DNA of 64,000 nucleotides. It comes from Zoogloea sp. Lineage in GTDB: Bacteria; Pseudomonadota; Gammaproteobacteria; Burkholderiales; Rhodocyclaceae. The notes below the pieces were generated by a model. That model had not been told where the DNA came from. It saw only the letters and a list, made by a program, of their open reading frames with translations, and ran no database searches. Below, one piece after another: positions 45,320 through 53,352 of the stretch. The position numbers were made by a program, and so were the translations under genes. Numbering within the stretch: position 1 is the first letter of the stretch; the number at the start of each line of letters is the position of its first letter. Location: NCBI RefSeq assembly GCF_023150065.1, contig NZ_JAKLLN010000001.1, forward strand, positions 186,001 through 250,000, written 5' to 3'.

Positions 45320-45888
45320 TCGGGCAGGAGTCCGGCGAACTGGAGAATGGGATCGAGGTAGTCGTCCCAGCGGGTGAAGCTGTGGTCGCCGCCTTCCAGC
45401 ACGCTCTGCCGGCAGCCGGCATAGCGTGCCACCGCGTGACGGTAATCGAGGACCTCGTCGCCGGTCTCCACCATCAGCCAGTAGCGCTCTGGCCGCGTGA
45501 TGGCCGGGGCTTCGATGGCCTGCAGCTCGGCGATGTGGGCGGGAGTGAATTCGAAGGTCTCACCGGTGTACATATGGGTCTGGGTACCCAGGTAGGCCGA
45601 CAGGGACAGGGGCGCAATCACCGCGGGATTGACCAGCACCGCCCGGAGCCCGTGTTTTTCGGCCAGATGGGTGGCGTAGTAACCCCCCAGGGAGCTGCCG
45701 ACGACAGTGGGCGGCGTGTGGCAGCGGGCGATTTGGGTTTCGGCCAGGGCGATGGCCTCCCGGGCGGAGACGGGGAGCTGCCCGCACCACAGGGCATCGC
45801 CCAGGCCATGGGCAGCCATGCGTGCACCCAGGCTGCGGGCTTTCCAGGATTCGGGGCCGGAGCGAAAGCCGTGGAGGTAGATGATCAT
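45316..45888 (-). CDS. yqiA: YqiA/YcfP family alpha/beta-hydrolase (esterase)
   Basis: A 190-residue esterase-like protein beginning [21 protein letters not shown]. It has the nucleophile elbow VGSSLGGYYATHLAE with Ser in GSSLGG, an Asp in MVETGDEVLDYR, and His in EGGDHSFTRWDDYL. The pattern is the UPF0227 family, of which E. coli YqiA hydrolyses short acyl and palmitoyl-CoA esters; physiological substrate is uncertain. Both ends overlap neighbouring genes by 4 nt. Confidence 0.9.
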   Translation of the reverse strand: MIIYLHGFRSGPESWKARSLGARMAAHGLGDALWCGQLPVSAREAIALAETQIARCHTPPTVVGSSLGGYYATHLAEKHGLRAVLVNPAVIAPLSLSAYLGTQTHMYTGETFEFTPAHIAELQAIEAPAITRPERYWLMVETGDEVLDYRHAVARYAGCRQSVLEGGDHSFTRWDDYLDPILQFAGLLPE

Positions 45889-46841
45889 TTGGTCTCGAAG
45901 CGGTCTTCAGGCCGCAGTTGGCCGGGAAAGGTGGTGTTCAGCCAGTGGCGGGCATCGGCATCGCCCGCCAGGTGGGCACGCCAGAAGGCCGCCCCGGCCG
46001 CCAGCAGATTGTCGCGGAAAACCGGTGGCTCGCGGCGGACAGGGAATAGCGAGCCTTCGGCCTGGCTGGCCTGCCCGGCAAAGTCCAGATGGGTGCCGCC
46101 GGCGAATACCAGCAGGGCCTTGTCGCCCGGCGGCATATGGCGGTAAGGCAGCTCGCGGTTGGCGGCGGTGATGTCGGACAGGCCCATGCCGTCATCGCGG
46201 CTGCCGGTGATGCTCAGGAAGGGCAGGCGGATCTGCCCGAAGCGGTGGGCAAGCCCGGGGCCCTTGTCGGCATGGCGGGCGGACGGGCTCAAGGCCAGGA
46301 TGGCCGCCACACGGGCATCCGTGGGTTCCGGCCGCTGTTCCGGGCGACGCTCACCGGCCAGCAGCTGCACGGTGACGGCACCGAAGGAATGCCCGCACAG
46401 ACCGATTTTCTGCGCCGAATTGATGGCGTCGGGGAAGCCTGGTTCGCGGCCGATGCGGCTGAGCACGAAGCGCAGGTCGTCGGCGCGGCGGCTCAGCTCG
46501 TCGGGGTTCATGGCCAGGCGGAAAGCCTGGCGCAGGGCCAGGGGAGAGTTGTTGTGGAGCAGGCTGGTGTCACTGCCCGGGTGCTGCACCGCGATGGCGG
46601 CGAAGCCCAGCCCGGCCCAGTGGGACAGCCATACGCTGCCGCCTTCGCGGGTGCCACCGAGCCCGTGGGAGAAAAGGATCAGGCCGGCCGGGGCCGCGTC
46701 GGGAAGGTAGAGCTTGAGGGGCAGGCTGCGGGCCCGCCGGCTGTCGTGGAGGTCGGTGAGCCGGGTGCGGTGGGGCACCGGGAACGACGGCCCGGAGGCG
46801 CTCCGGGCCGTTACGACCGGGGTGCTCAGTGGGCCGTCCAT
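45885..46841 (-). CDS. Alpha/beta-hydrolase, dienelactone-hydrolase/PAF-acetylhydrolase-like
   Basis: A 318-residue hydrolase with [18 protein letters not shown] near the oxyanion region, the nucleophile [15 protein letters not shown], an Asp in [11 protein letters not shown], and His in [11 protein letters not shown]. No signal peptide is evident. Related proteins are annotated as predicted dienelactone hydrolases; substrate unknown. The ATG at 46841 overlaps the end of uppP by 16 nt; this overlap and the ATGA junction with yqiA imply coupled translation. Confidence 0.85.
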   Translation of the reverse strand: MDGPLSTPVVTARSASGPSFPVPHRTRLTDLHDSRRARSLPLKLYLPDAAPAGLILFSHGLGGTREGGSVWLSHWAGLGFAAIAVQHPGSDTSLLHNNSPLALRQAFRLAMNPDELSRRADDLRFVLSRIGREPGFPDAINSAQKIGLCGHSFGAVTVQLLAGERRPEQRPEPTDARVAAILALSPSARHADKGPGLAHRFGQIRLPFLSITGSRDDGMGLSDITAANRELPYRHMPPGDKALLVFAGGTHLDFAGQASQAEGSLFPVRREPPVFRDNLLAAGAAFWRAHLAGDADARHWLNTTFPGQLRPEDRFETK

Positions 46842-47650
46842 TCCACCAGGCCAAAGTGCCAGGTGGTCAGCACCACGATGCCGAAGGCGATGCGGTACCA
46901 GGCGAAGGGCACGAAGTCGTGGTTGGAGATGTAGCGCAGCAGCCAGCGCACGCACAGGAAAGCCGAGGCGAAGGCGGAGATGAAGCCCACCACCCACATG
47001 CCCAGATCGTCCATGCTCAGCAGGGCACGTTCCTTGTAGAGCTGATAGACGGTGGCCATGCCGAGGGTGGGAATGGCCAGGAAGAAGGAGAACTCGGTGG
47101 CGGCGTGGCGCGAGAAGCCGAACAGCATGCCGCCGATGATGGTGGAGCCGGAGCGCGAAGTGCCGGGGATAAGGGCCACCGCCTGGGCCAAACCCATCTT
47201 GAGGGCGTCCAGGGGGCTCATTTCGTCCACGCTGTGGATGCGGATACTGTGTTGGCGGCGCTCGGCCCACAGGATCACGAAGGCGCCGAGGATGAAGGCG
47301 GTCGCCACCGGGATGGGCGCAAACAGGGAAGCCTTGATGGCCTTGCCGAAGATCAGCCCGAGGATGGCCAGGGGCAGGAAGGCGATGAAGAGGTTGAGCA
47401 CCAGCCGGTTGGCCTCGGGCTGCCGGCCCAGGCCGGAGAAGGTCCGGATCACCCGTTCGCGGTATTCCCACACCACGGCGAGGATGGCCCCGGACTGGAT
47501 CACGATCTCGAAGAGCTTGCCCCGGTCATCGTTGAAGTTGAGCAGGTCGCCGGCAAGGATCAGGTGTCCGGTGCTGGAGATCGGCAGAAATTCGGTCAAA
47601 CCTTCGACCACGCCGAGAATCAGCGCCTTCAGAAGCAGGATGATGTCCAT
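46826..47650 (-). CDS. uppP: Undecaprenyl-diphosphatase
   Basis: Recycles undecaprenyl pyrophosphate for cell-wall synthesis and confers bacitracin tolerance. The 274-residue membrane protein (E. coli BacA 273) has [20 protein letters not shown], the catalytic Glu segment, and the [17 protein letters not shown] motif with catalytic Arg and Ser. About eight hydrophobic segments are visible. It heads a four-gene leftward unit with two hydrolases and a methyltransferase. A consensus -10 box lies upstream. Confidence 0.97.
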   Translation of the reverse strand: MDIILLLKALILGVVEGLTEFLPISSTGHLILAGDLLNFNDDRGKLFEIVIQSGAILAVVWEYRERVIRTFSGLGRQPEANRLVLNLFIAFLPLAILGLIFGKAIKASLFAPIPVATAFILGAFVILWAERRQHSIRIHSVDEMSPLDALKMGLAQAVALIPGTSRSGSTIIGGMLFGFSRHAATEFSFFLAIPTLGMATVYQLYKERALLSMDDLGMWVVGFISAFASAFLCVRWLLRYISNHDFVPFAWYRIAFGIVVLTTWHFGLVEWTAH

Positions 47651-47684
47651 GAACTATTGAATGTGCAGTGCGGAAAGAGTTCGC

Positions 47685-47690
47685 ATTATA
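47685..47690 (-). promoter_or_regulatory. Consensus -10 box upstream of uppP
   Basis: TATAAT on the minus strand, 35 nt before the uppP start, so transcription would begin near 47678. No good TTGACA lies at 16-18 nt, so the -35 part is weak or activator-dependent. Confidence 0.5.
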
Positions 47691-47840
47691 GCGGTTGCGT
47701 ATCGTGTACCTTTGCAAGGGTATGACACACTCAGACACCGAAACCGGCTCAAGCCCGGCGCTTGAGGGTCGTTACAGGCTCGTTATGGAAAACAGGCGGC
47801 CTTGCATCGTCCCACTTCCCTCCCCACCGTGCCCCGTTCC

Positions 47841-49064
47841 ATGTTGAAGAAAATCCCAGTGGCCCGGCTTCGACCCGGCATGTTTATCCAGGAGCTGTGT
47901 GGCGACTGGATGTCCCATCCATTCTGGCGTGCCCAGTTCGTGCTGAAGGGCGATGGCGATCTGCGCCGCATCGTCGAGGCGGGTATCCAGCACGTCTATA
48001 TCGACACGGATCGCGGTCTTGACGACGTGGAGGCGGTGGCGGCAGACCAGGTTCAGGCAGCGGTCGAGCAGGAGATCGTCAAGGCCATGTCCGCTCCCCA
48101 GGAGCAGATCGTCCGCGTTTCAGTGCGGGAAGAGCTGGCCCGGGCGAAGCGCGTCCATGAGCAGGCCCACAAGGTGGTGCGCACCATGATGAGTGACGTG
48201 CGCCTGGGCAAGGCGGTGTCCCTCGACGACGCCGAGCCGGTGGTCGAAGCCATCACCGGGTCGGTGCTGCGCAACGGCGGGGCGCTGATGGGGCTGATCG
48301 GCATCAAGAACAAGGACGACTACACCTTTCTGCATTCCGTCAGCGTGTGCACCCTGATGATTGCCTTCGGACGCTCCCTCGGCATCGATGGGGACGAGTT
48401 GCGCCAGGGCGGCATCGGCGGCCTGCTCCACGACATTGGCAAGATGAAGGTGCCGGACGAGGTGCTGAACAAGCCCGGACGCCTCACCGACGCCGAGTTC
48501 GACCTGATCAAGCAGCATCCCGGGGACGGACACGCGGTGCTGCTGGAAACCCCGGGTATCGGGCCGATCCCCCTCGATATCACCCGTCATCACCACGAAC
48601 GCCTCGATGGCACCGGCTATCCGGACCGGCTGGCGGGCGATTCGATCTCCACCATGGCACGCATGGCGGCGATTGTGGATGTGTACGACGCGATCACCGC
48701 CGATCGCTGCTATCACAAGGGCATGCCGGCGGCCGAGGCCCTGCGCAAGATGTGGGAATGGAGCACCGACCACTTCGACCAGAAGCTGCTCCAGGCCTTC
48801 ATGCGCTGTGTGGGCATCTACCCGGTGGGCAGCCTGGTGAAGCTGGAGTCAGGCCGGCTGGGGGTGGTGATCGAACAGAACGAGGGCAGCCTGCTGACCC
48901 CGAAGCTGCGGGTGTTCTTCAGTACCAAGTCCAACGGCTACATCAAGCCCGAGCTCCTCGACCTGGGCCGCAAGCTCGGGAACGGCGGGGGAGATCGCAT
49001 CGTCTCGGCCGAGGCCCCGGGCAAGTGGGGCGTTGATCCCCAGCGTTTCCTGCTGGCGGACTGA
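47841..49064 (+). CDS. HD-GYP domain cyclic di-GMP phosphodiesterase
   Basis: A 407-residue cytoplasmic protein with an N-terminal DUF3391-type domain (about 1-120, VARLRPGMFIQELCGDWMSHPFW) and an HD-GYP domain about 155-355. The HD motif is HDIGK at 197-201 and the GYP motif is HHERLDGTGYP at 251-261, intact for metal binding and c-di-GMP hydrolysis. The start is the ATG at 47841; an upstream in-frame TTG at 47802 is less likely. It complements the diguanylate cyclase at 38 kb in the same second-messenger network. Confidence 0.93.
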   Translation: MLKKIPVARLRPGMFIQELCGDWMSHPFWRAQFVLKGDGDLRRIVEAGIQHVYIDTDRGLDDVEAVAADQVQAAVEQEIVKAMSAPQEQIVRVSVREELARAKRVHEQAHKVVRTMMSDVRLGKAVSLDDAEPVVEAITGSVLRNGGALMGLIGIKNKDDYTFLHSVSVCTLMIAFGRSLGIDGDELRQGGIGGLLHDIGKMKVPDEVLNKPGRLTDAEFDLIKQHPGDGHAVLLETPGIGPIPLDITRHHHERLDGTGYPDRLAGDSISTMARMAAIVDVYDAITADRCYHKGMPAAEALRKMWEWSTDHFDQKLLQAFMRCVGIYPVGSLVKLESGRLGVVIEQNEGSLLTPKLRVFFSTKSNGYIKPELLDLGRKLGNGGGDRIVSAEAPGKWGVDPQRFLLAD

Positions 49065-49097
49065 AAGCCCGCCGTCTTCATCTGCCTGGCCGGCGGT

Positions 49098-49337
49098 TCA
49101 GGCCCGGTGACGCAGGCGGGCGTCGAGGGTGTCGATGACGGCACTCCAGTCGGCGTCCTCATCGAGCTCGGTCTTCAGGAAATGCGCCTGGGCGGGGGTC
49201 CAGAACGGAGCGTCGGCCAGCCGCAGCTCATGGGGCAGGGGCGAGTGGGCATCGATGAAGGCATCAATGGCGGCCGCTTCGCTGGGCAGGCCGAGCTGGG
49301 CGAACAGATTGGCGATGCTGTGGGTCTGGCTTTCCAT
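49098..49337 (-). CDS. DUF2789 family protein
   Basis: A 79-residue acidic protein (SQTHSIANLFAQLGLPSEAAAIDAFIDAHSPLPHELRLADAPFWTPAQAHFLKTELDEDADWSAVIDTLDARLR) matching DUF2789, a family found next to unrelated genes in gamma- and betaproteobacteria. Function unknown. The start has a GAGGAG ribosome site. It is divergent from the DUF3365 gene. Confidence 0.8.
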   Translation of the reverse strand: MESQTHSIANLFAQLGLPSEAAAIDAFIDAHSPLPHELRLADAPFWTPAQAHFLKTELDEDADWSAVIDTLDARLRHRA

Positions 49338-49449
49338 GATGTGCTCCTCGGGGTTGGGGTTCCTGTTGGTCTTTCTGCAGCGGATTTGGTTGCATGGTGG
49401 TCAGACTGAAATCCGTCTGGCCGGGTGGGCTGCACATCCTGTATATTAG

Positions 49450-49460
49450 ATTAGTCTAAT
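49450..49460 (+). promoter_or_regulatory. AT-rich palindrome upstream of the DUF3365 haem protein gene
   Basis: ATTAG-T-CTAAT, an 11-bp palindrome, lies in an AT-rich island (about 49441-49464) that stands out from the GC-rich surroundings, immediately before the AAAGG ribosome site. TATATT at 49442-49447 could be a -10 element. A promoter-overlapping operator is inferred. Confidence 0.4.
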
Positions 49461-49474
49461 TAAAGGATGCTCTC

Positions 49475-50041
49475 ATGCTACGTATTGCCCTTGTGACTGC
49501 AGCGCTTCTGGCCGGATCGGCCCAGGCCCAGGATGTGGAGGCCCTGAAGCTGGATACCCGCAAGAATGCCCTGCCGGTGCTGCCTAAGGTGGTTGCGATG
49601 ATGCAGGAGACGGTGGCCAGCCGTGGGGTGGTCGAAGCCATCCCGGTGTGCAAGGAGAAGGCGCCGCAACTGCTCAGGGAGCAGTCGGAGAAGACCGGCT
49701 GGAAGATGTCCCGGGTCAGCCTGAAGGCCCGCAACCCGGAGCGTGGCACGCCGGACACCTGGGAGGCGCGTCAGCTGGCTGATTTCAACATCCGTGCCGC
49801 CGCCGGCGAGAAGATCGAGAGCCTGGAGACGGGCGAGATCGTCACCGAGAATGGCAAGCCGGTGTTCCGGTACATGCGGGCCATCCCCGTCGGTGACGTG
49901 TGCTTCAAGTGTCATGGACCGGCCGAGCAGATCGATGCCGGGCTGAAGAGTGAGCTGGCCCGTAACTATCCCCTCGACCGGGCCTTCGGTTATGAAAAAG
50001 GCCAGATCCGCGGTGCCCTGACTGTCCGGCGCCCGCTCTGA
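49475..50041 (+). CDS. Periplasmic DUF3365 (Tll0287-like) c-type haem protein
   Basis: A 188-residue exported protein with a signal peptide (MLRIALVTAALLAGSAQA, cleavage near 18) and a DUF3365 domain. One haem-c motif, CFKCH, lies in VGDVCFKCHGPAEQI near residue 145. An additional Cys (VCKEKAP, about residue 58) is of unknown role. The domain (GWKMSRVSLKARNPERGTPDTWE) is a PAS-like sensor fold seen in free form and fused to kinases, suggesting haem-based redox or gas sensing or simple electron transfer. The start is supported by AAAGG 8 nt upstream. Confidence 0.88.
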   Translation: MLRIALVTAALLAGSAQAQDVEALKLDTRKNALPVLPKVVAMMQETVASRGVVEAIPVCKEKAPQLLREQSEKTGWKMSRVSLKARNPERGTPDTWEARQLADFNIRAAAGEKIESLETGEIVTENGKPVFRYMRAIPVGDVCFKCHGPAEQIDAGLKSELARNYPLDRAFGYEKGQIRGALTVRRPL

Positions 50042-50054
50042 GTCCTGCCGCTTT

Positions 50055-50842
50055 TCAGAAGGTCCAGCCGTAGCCCACGTAGGCGAGCGGCTGGATGCGT
50101 GTCTCGACGATCGGGCTGTCGGCCTGGGCGCTGCCGAGGCGCGTGGCCATCAGGCCGAAGAGTATCGACCCGCGCTCGCCTGCCGGCCACGCACCATTGA
50201 CCCCCGCCTGCAGTTGGGTGCCGGCACCCGCGGTGTAGGCCGGGCGCCCCGGAGCAGCCTCGGAAGGTGCAACGCCATAGTAGTAGTTGTTCATCCTGCG
50301 ATCATTCCAGGTGATGCCGACCAGGCCGTTGAGGCGTAGCCCCGGGCCACGGATCAGGGCCCGCACGAATTGAAGCTGGGCGCTCTGGCCCTTGCTTGCG
50401 GAGCCCGCATCGAAGCCCCACTGGGCGTTGAGGGTGCCGTAGTCGGTCTGCCAGCGCAGGGCCGGGCCCAGGTCCACCGCAAAGTCCCGGTCGTGCATGC
50501 CCTTGGTGCGCCTTCCATCTTCTGCGTCCCAGCCGAAACGGGCATCGGCGGCGAGGCCTATGCGCAGGCGGCGGTCGTCGGAGTCCACCAGCCACACCCC
50601 GGCACGCAGGGCGTTGATGTAGAAGCGGTCGGCATAGCTGGCCTGAACACCGGCAGGACCATGGTGCGCAGCTCGTCGGAGCCGGATGTGGCGGGGAGCA
50701 CCCCTATGCCCAGGCCATAGAGGTTGCCGGTGCGGGGAATGGCGGTTTCGGTCTGGCGGTCGATCCGGTCGCTGGCGATGGCGGGCAGGGAAGCCAGGGT
50801 ACTGGCAGCAAGCAGGGCAAAGCTGATGGGAGCGCGGGGCAT
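50055..50842 (-). pseudogene. MipA/OmpV family outer-membrane protein with a single-base frameshift
   Basis: Two partial frames together form one MipA/OmpV-like protein of about 262 residues: signal peptide MPRAPISFALLAASTLASLPAIA, then GNLYGLGIGVLPATSGSDELRTMVLPVF in one frame, and QASYADRFYINALRAGVWLVDSDDRRLRIGLAADARFGW to a C-terminal YVGYGWTF in the other. The switch falls near 50645: the minus strand reads GTGTTCAGGCC where GTGTTCCAGGCC would restore the frame, a loss of one C. It could be a true inactivating mutation or a sequencing error. The intact family includes MltA-interacting and porin-like proteins. Confidence 0.8.
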
Positions 50843-50985
50843 TGGGGGCCTCGGATTGGATCGGGATGTCGTCTGAACCTGGTGCTCGGCGGTTTGTTCC
50901 CAACGCAGGACCCGCTTGAATCCATCGGCATGTCTGTGAAAGGGTTTCTCCAGCGTTGTGGAATAATCCGCCAGACAGTTGAGCA

Positions 50986-51018
50986 CCGGTCAGCCACATG
51001 GCCAGACCGGCCTTTTTT
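50986..51018 (+). terminator. Terminator-like hairpin in the cytochrome c' leader
   Basis: Outer stem CCGGTC (50986-50991) with GACCGG (51005-51010), an internal loop, inner stem GCCA/TGGC, then CC and six T (51013-51018). It has the form of an intrinsic terminator on the plus strand and ends 27 nt before the cytochrome c' start. No plus-strand gene ends just upstream (the mipA-like gene is on the minus strand). Confidence 0.65.
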
Positions 51019-51045
51019 GACATCAACCACACAGGGAGTGAGTTC

Positions 51046-51513
51046 ATGAAGATCAAACAAGCGCTTTTTGCCGCCCTGATCCTGGGCCTCGCCACCGGGG
51101 CCAGCGCCCAGGTGAAGCCGGAAGACCAGATCAAGTTCCGCAAGGCAGGCTATGCCTTCATGTCCTGGAACATGGGCAAGATCAAGGCCCAGACCATCGA
51201 CAACCCGTCCAGCTTCAACAAGGACCAGGTGCTGGCGGCGGCCAACCTGATCGCCGCCACGGCCAACTCCGGCATGGGTGCGCTTTTCGGCGCGGGCACC
51301 GACAAAGAAGTCGGCAGCCAGAAAACCCGCGTCAAGCCCGAGTTCTTTCAGCAGCAGGATGAAGTGCGCAAGCTGGCGGTGGCCTTCGTGAAGGAAGCCA
51401 ATGAACTGCAGAGGGTGGCGGCCACGGGGGATGCGGCGGCAATCAAGGCGCAGTTCGGCAAGACCGGTGAGTCCTGCAAGGCCTGTCACGACAAGTTCCG
51501 CAAGGACGAGTAA
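51046..51513 (+). CDS. Cytochrome c'
   Basis: Periplasmic four-helix-bundle haem protein of 155 residues with a signal peptide (MKIKQALFAALILGLATGASA, cleavage near 21) and the C-terminal haem-c motif CKACH in GESCKACHDKFRKDE. Cytochromes c' bind NO and protect against nitrosative stress or transfer electrons; role here is inferred. The start is supported by AGGGAGTGAG. It converges on a cytochrome b561-type gene. Confidence 0.95.
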   Translation: MKIKQALFAALILGLATGASAQVKPEDQIKFRKAGYAFMSWNMGKIKAQTIDNPSSFNKDQVLAAANLIAATANSGMGALFGAGTDKEVGSQKTRVKPEFFQQQDEVRKLAVAFVKEANELQRVAATGDAAAIKAQFGKTGESCKACHDKFRKDE

Positions 51514-51597
51514 GCAAGGCGGCGCGGTGCTCACGCCCGCCGCGCCATTTCGGCAGGGCACTGCTCTGCCTGTGGGAGGGCCCGTGGCGGCCAGCCC

Positions 51598-52287
51598 TTA
51601 CCAGGCCGGTGCGACTGCCGGCTCGGGCTGCGGAGGTGGCTGCCAGGCACCGCTGGCCGCGTAGGCCACGCCCACCCCGACGCCGATGGCCAGGAGCAGT
51701 GCCACAATGCCCCCGCCCCGGGCTGGAGGCAGGCCGTCGGGTGTGCTGACCAGTTTGCGGCCGGTGATCATGGGGCGCACCAGGTTATCCCCGCGTACCC
51801 GCAGGTAGAACACGATGGCGCCCAGGTGGGTGAGCACCAGCAGCAGGATCAGCCAGAAGCCCTTGCGGTGCAGGCCACTCAGCCAGTCACTGGTGTCCTT
51901 GGAAACCAGAGCGTACAGGGGCCCCTGAAAGGCGATGTCGTCGTTGCCGAACAGCCCGCCCGCGGTCTGCAGCCCCAGCGTTCCCAGCATGGCGAGCACC
52001 GACAGGGCGCCCAGCGGGTTGTGTCCCAGCCCGTGCCAGTCACCGCGCAGGTAGGCCAGGATGGCCCCGGGGCCGCGCACGAAGCTCGAAAAGCGGGCGT
52101 AGGTGGACCCCATCAGGCCCCAGGCCAGACGGAAACCGAGCAGGCCGGCGATCAGGATGCCGAGCCGGCCGTGCCAGATCATCAGATTGCCGCCGATCTG
52201 CCCGCTGATCATGGCACCGGTTACGGCGAGCGCCAGAACCCAGTGGAACAGTCGCAGGGGAAGGTCCCAGATCCGGATTTCATGCAT
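51598..52287 (-). CDS. Cytochrome b561-type membrane protein
   Basis: A 229-residue di-haem membrane cytochrome. It begins HEIRIWDLPLRLFHWVLALAV, with His in WDLPLRLFHW, WHGRLGILIAGLLGFRLAWG, and later HRKGFWLILLLVLTHLGAIVFYLRVRG, typical of the CybB/b561 family with four core helices and an extra C-terminal helix. It is likely a quinol-to-cytochrome electron carrier; cytochrome c' (51046-51513) is an attractive partner. The tail is Pro/Ala-rich. Confidence 0.92.
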   Translation of the reverse strand: MHEIRIWDLPLRLFHWVLALAVTGAMISGQIGGNLMIWHGRLGILIAGLLGFRLAWGLMGSTYARFSSFVRGPGAILAYLRGDWHGLGHNPLGALSVLAMLGTLGLQTAGGLFGNDDIAFQGPLYALVSKDTSDWLSGLHRKGFWLILLLVLTHLGAIVFYLRVRGDNLVRPMITGRKLVSTPDGLPPARGGGIVALLLAIGVGVGVAYAASGAWQPPPQPEPAVAPAW

Positions 52288-52406
52288 GGCGCACTCCTTG
52301 CTCGATAGTTGCCGGATTCTGACATGTGAGGCGTGGCAAACGCATTCAAGTTGCCACGCTCTTCCGTATCATGCGGATGACACATTATTTGATGATGAGG
52401 TGATTC

Positions 52407-52760
52407 TTGAAAATCCTGCCAACCCGGCTTTCCGCCTTTGCACTGCTGGCCACCCTGAGTACCGCCGCTGCGGCTTGCGGGCCCCACAACGATGACTGGA
52501 CCGGTAGCGACAAGGCGGCCCACTTTGGTGTGTCGCTGGCCCTCGGCGTCGGGGCCTCGCGCCTGTCCGACGATACCTGGACGGCGGTCGGCCTGGCCCT
52601 GGTGCCCGGCGTGGCCAAGGAGCTCTATGACGGCACGCGGGATTGCAACCGCTTCTCATGGAAGGACATGGCCTGGAATGCCGCCGGTGCCTATGTGGGC
52701 GTGCGTACCGGCAACTGGCTCCTCGGTCCTTCCGGGGTGAGCTATCGCGTGGCGTTCTGA
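52407..52760 (+). CDS. Small exported protein, YfiM/DUF2279-like
   Basis: A 117-residue protein with a signal peptide (MKILPTRLSAFALLATLSTAAAACG) ending near a Cys, which might permit lipidation. The mature part contains DDWTGSDKAAHFGVSLALGVGASRLSDDTW, AKELYDGTRD and FSWKDMAWNAAGAYVG, resembling YfiM/DUF2279 proteins. The TTG at 52407 is accepted because GAGG lies 6 nt upstream. Function unknown. It is divergent from the b561 gene and convergent with an exonuclease gene that overlaps its 3' end by 19 nt. Confidence 0.7.
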   Translation: MKILPTRLSAFALLATLSTAAAACGPHNDDWTGSDKAAHFGVSLALGVGASRLSDDTWTAVGLALVPGVAKELYDGTRDCNRFSWKDMAWNAAGAYVGVRTGNWLLGPSGVSYRVAF

Positions 52761-53311
52761 ACATCACTCCGGATTGGGGCGGGGCTGCCCCACGCAGCGC
52801 GCACCCGGCCCAGGGTGGCCTGCAGGATCCGGGCGTCGTTGCTGGCCCGGTGTCGGGGCAGGCACAGATCGGCCTGCACCTGAAGCCGGGTGGCGTACCA
52901 GTGTTCGGCCTGGGCCTCGTTGAGCAGGGTGCGGATGTCTTCCAGGCGGAAGGCCTGGGGGCGCTCGGCCGCATCGAAGAGCCGGCTCAGCCAGGTGAAG
53001 TCGTGGTACCAGGAGTCACAGTAAACCGTCATCCCCCGCAGGCGTGCATTGATCTCGCGGGCTGCTTCGGCGGCGCTCCGGCCGTTTTTCAGCAGCATCT
53101 CCCGGCTCACCAGATGTACCGCTTCGGCACTCGCGTCCCAGTGGGTCCAGCGGGCTTCCGGGCGGATCAGGGTGCAGTAGCTGCTGCCATCGGGCAGCAC
53201 CAGGCCGACCTCGATCGGGTAGCTGGCGGCGCCGAAGCCCGAGGCCTCGACGTCGATGATGGGGGGCAGGGAGGCGGGCACGGGGCGTTCGACGTTTATG
53301 ACGAACGCCAT
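52742..53311 (-). CDS. DEDDh-type 3'-5' exonuclease
   Basis: A 189-residue nuclease-like protein. The four catalytic acids appear as IIDVEASG (Asp20, Glu22), an Asp in YCDSWYHDFTWL (99 or 104) and Asp159 in HRASND, with His154 at the H-x4-D spacing that defines the DEDDh class (RNase T, DnaQ). Substrate is unknown. It lies 41 nt downstream of the TolC-like gene in the same direction and may be part of the efflux operon by readthrough. Confidence 0.8.
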   Translation of the reverse strand: MAFVINVERPVPASLPPIIDVEASGFGAASYPIEVGLVLPDGSSYCTLIRPEARWTHWDASAEAVHLVSREMLLKNGRSAAEAAREINARLRGMTVYCDSWYHDFTWLSRLFDAAERPQAFRLEDIRTLLNEAQAEHWYATRLQVQADLCLPRHRASNDARILQATLGRVRAAWGSPAPIRSDVQNATR

Positions 53312-53352
53312 TCTAGCGTGTCCGTGTTGCGCCGCCGCATTTCCGTCCGGTC

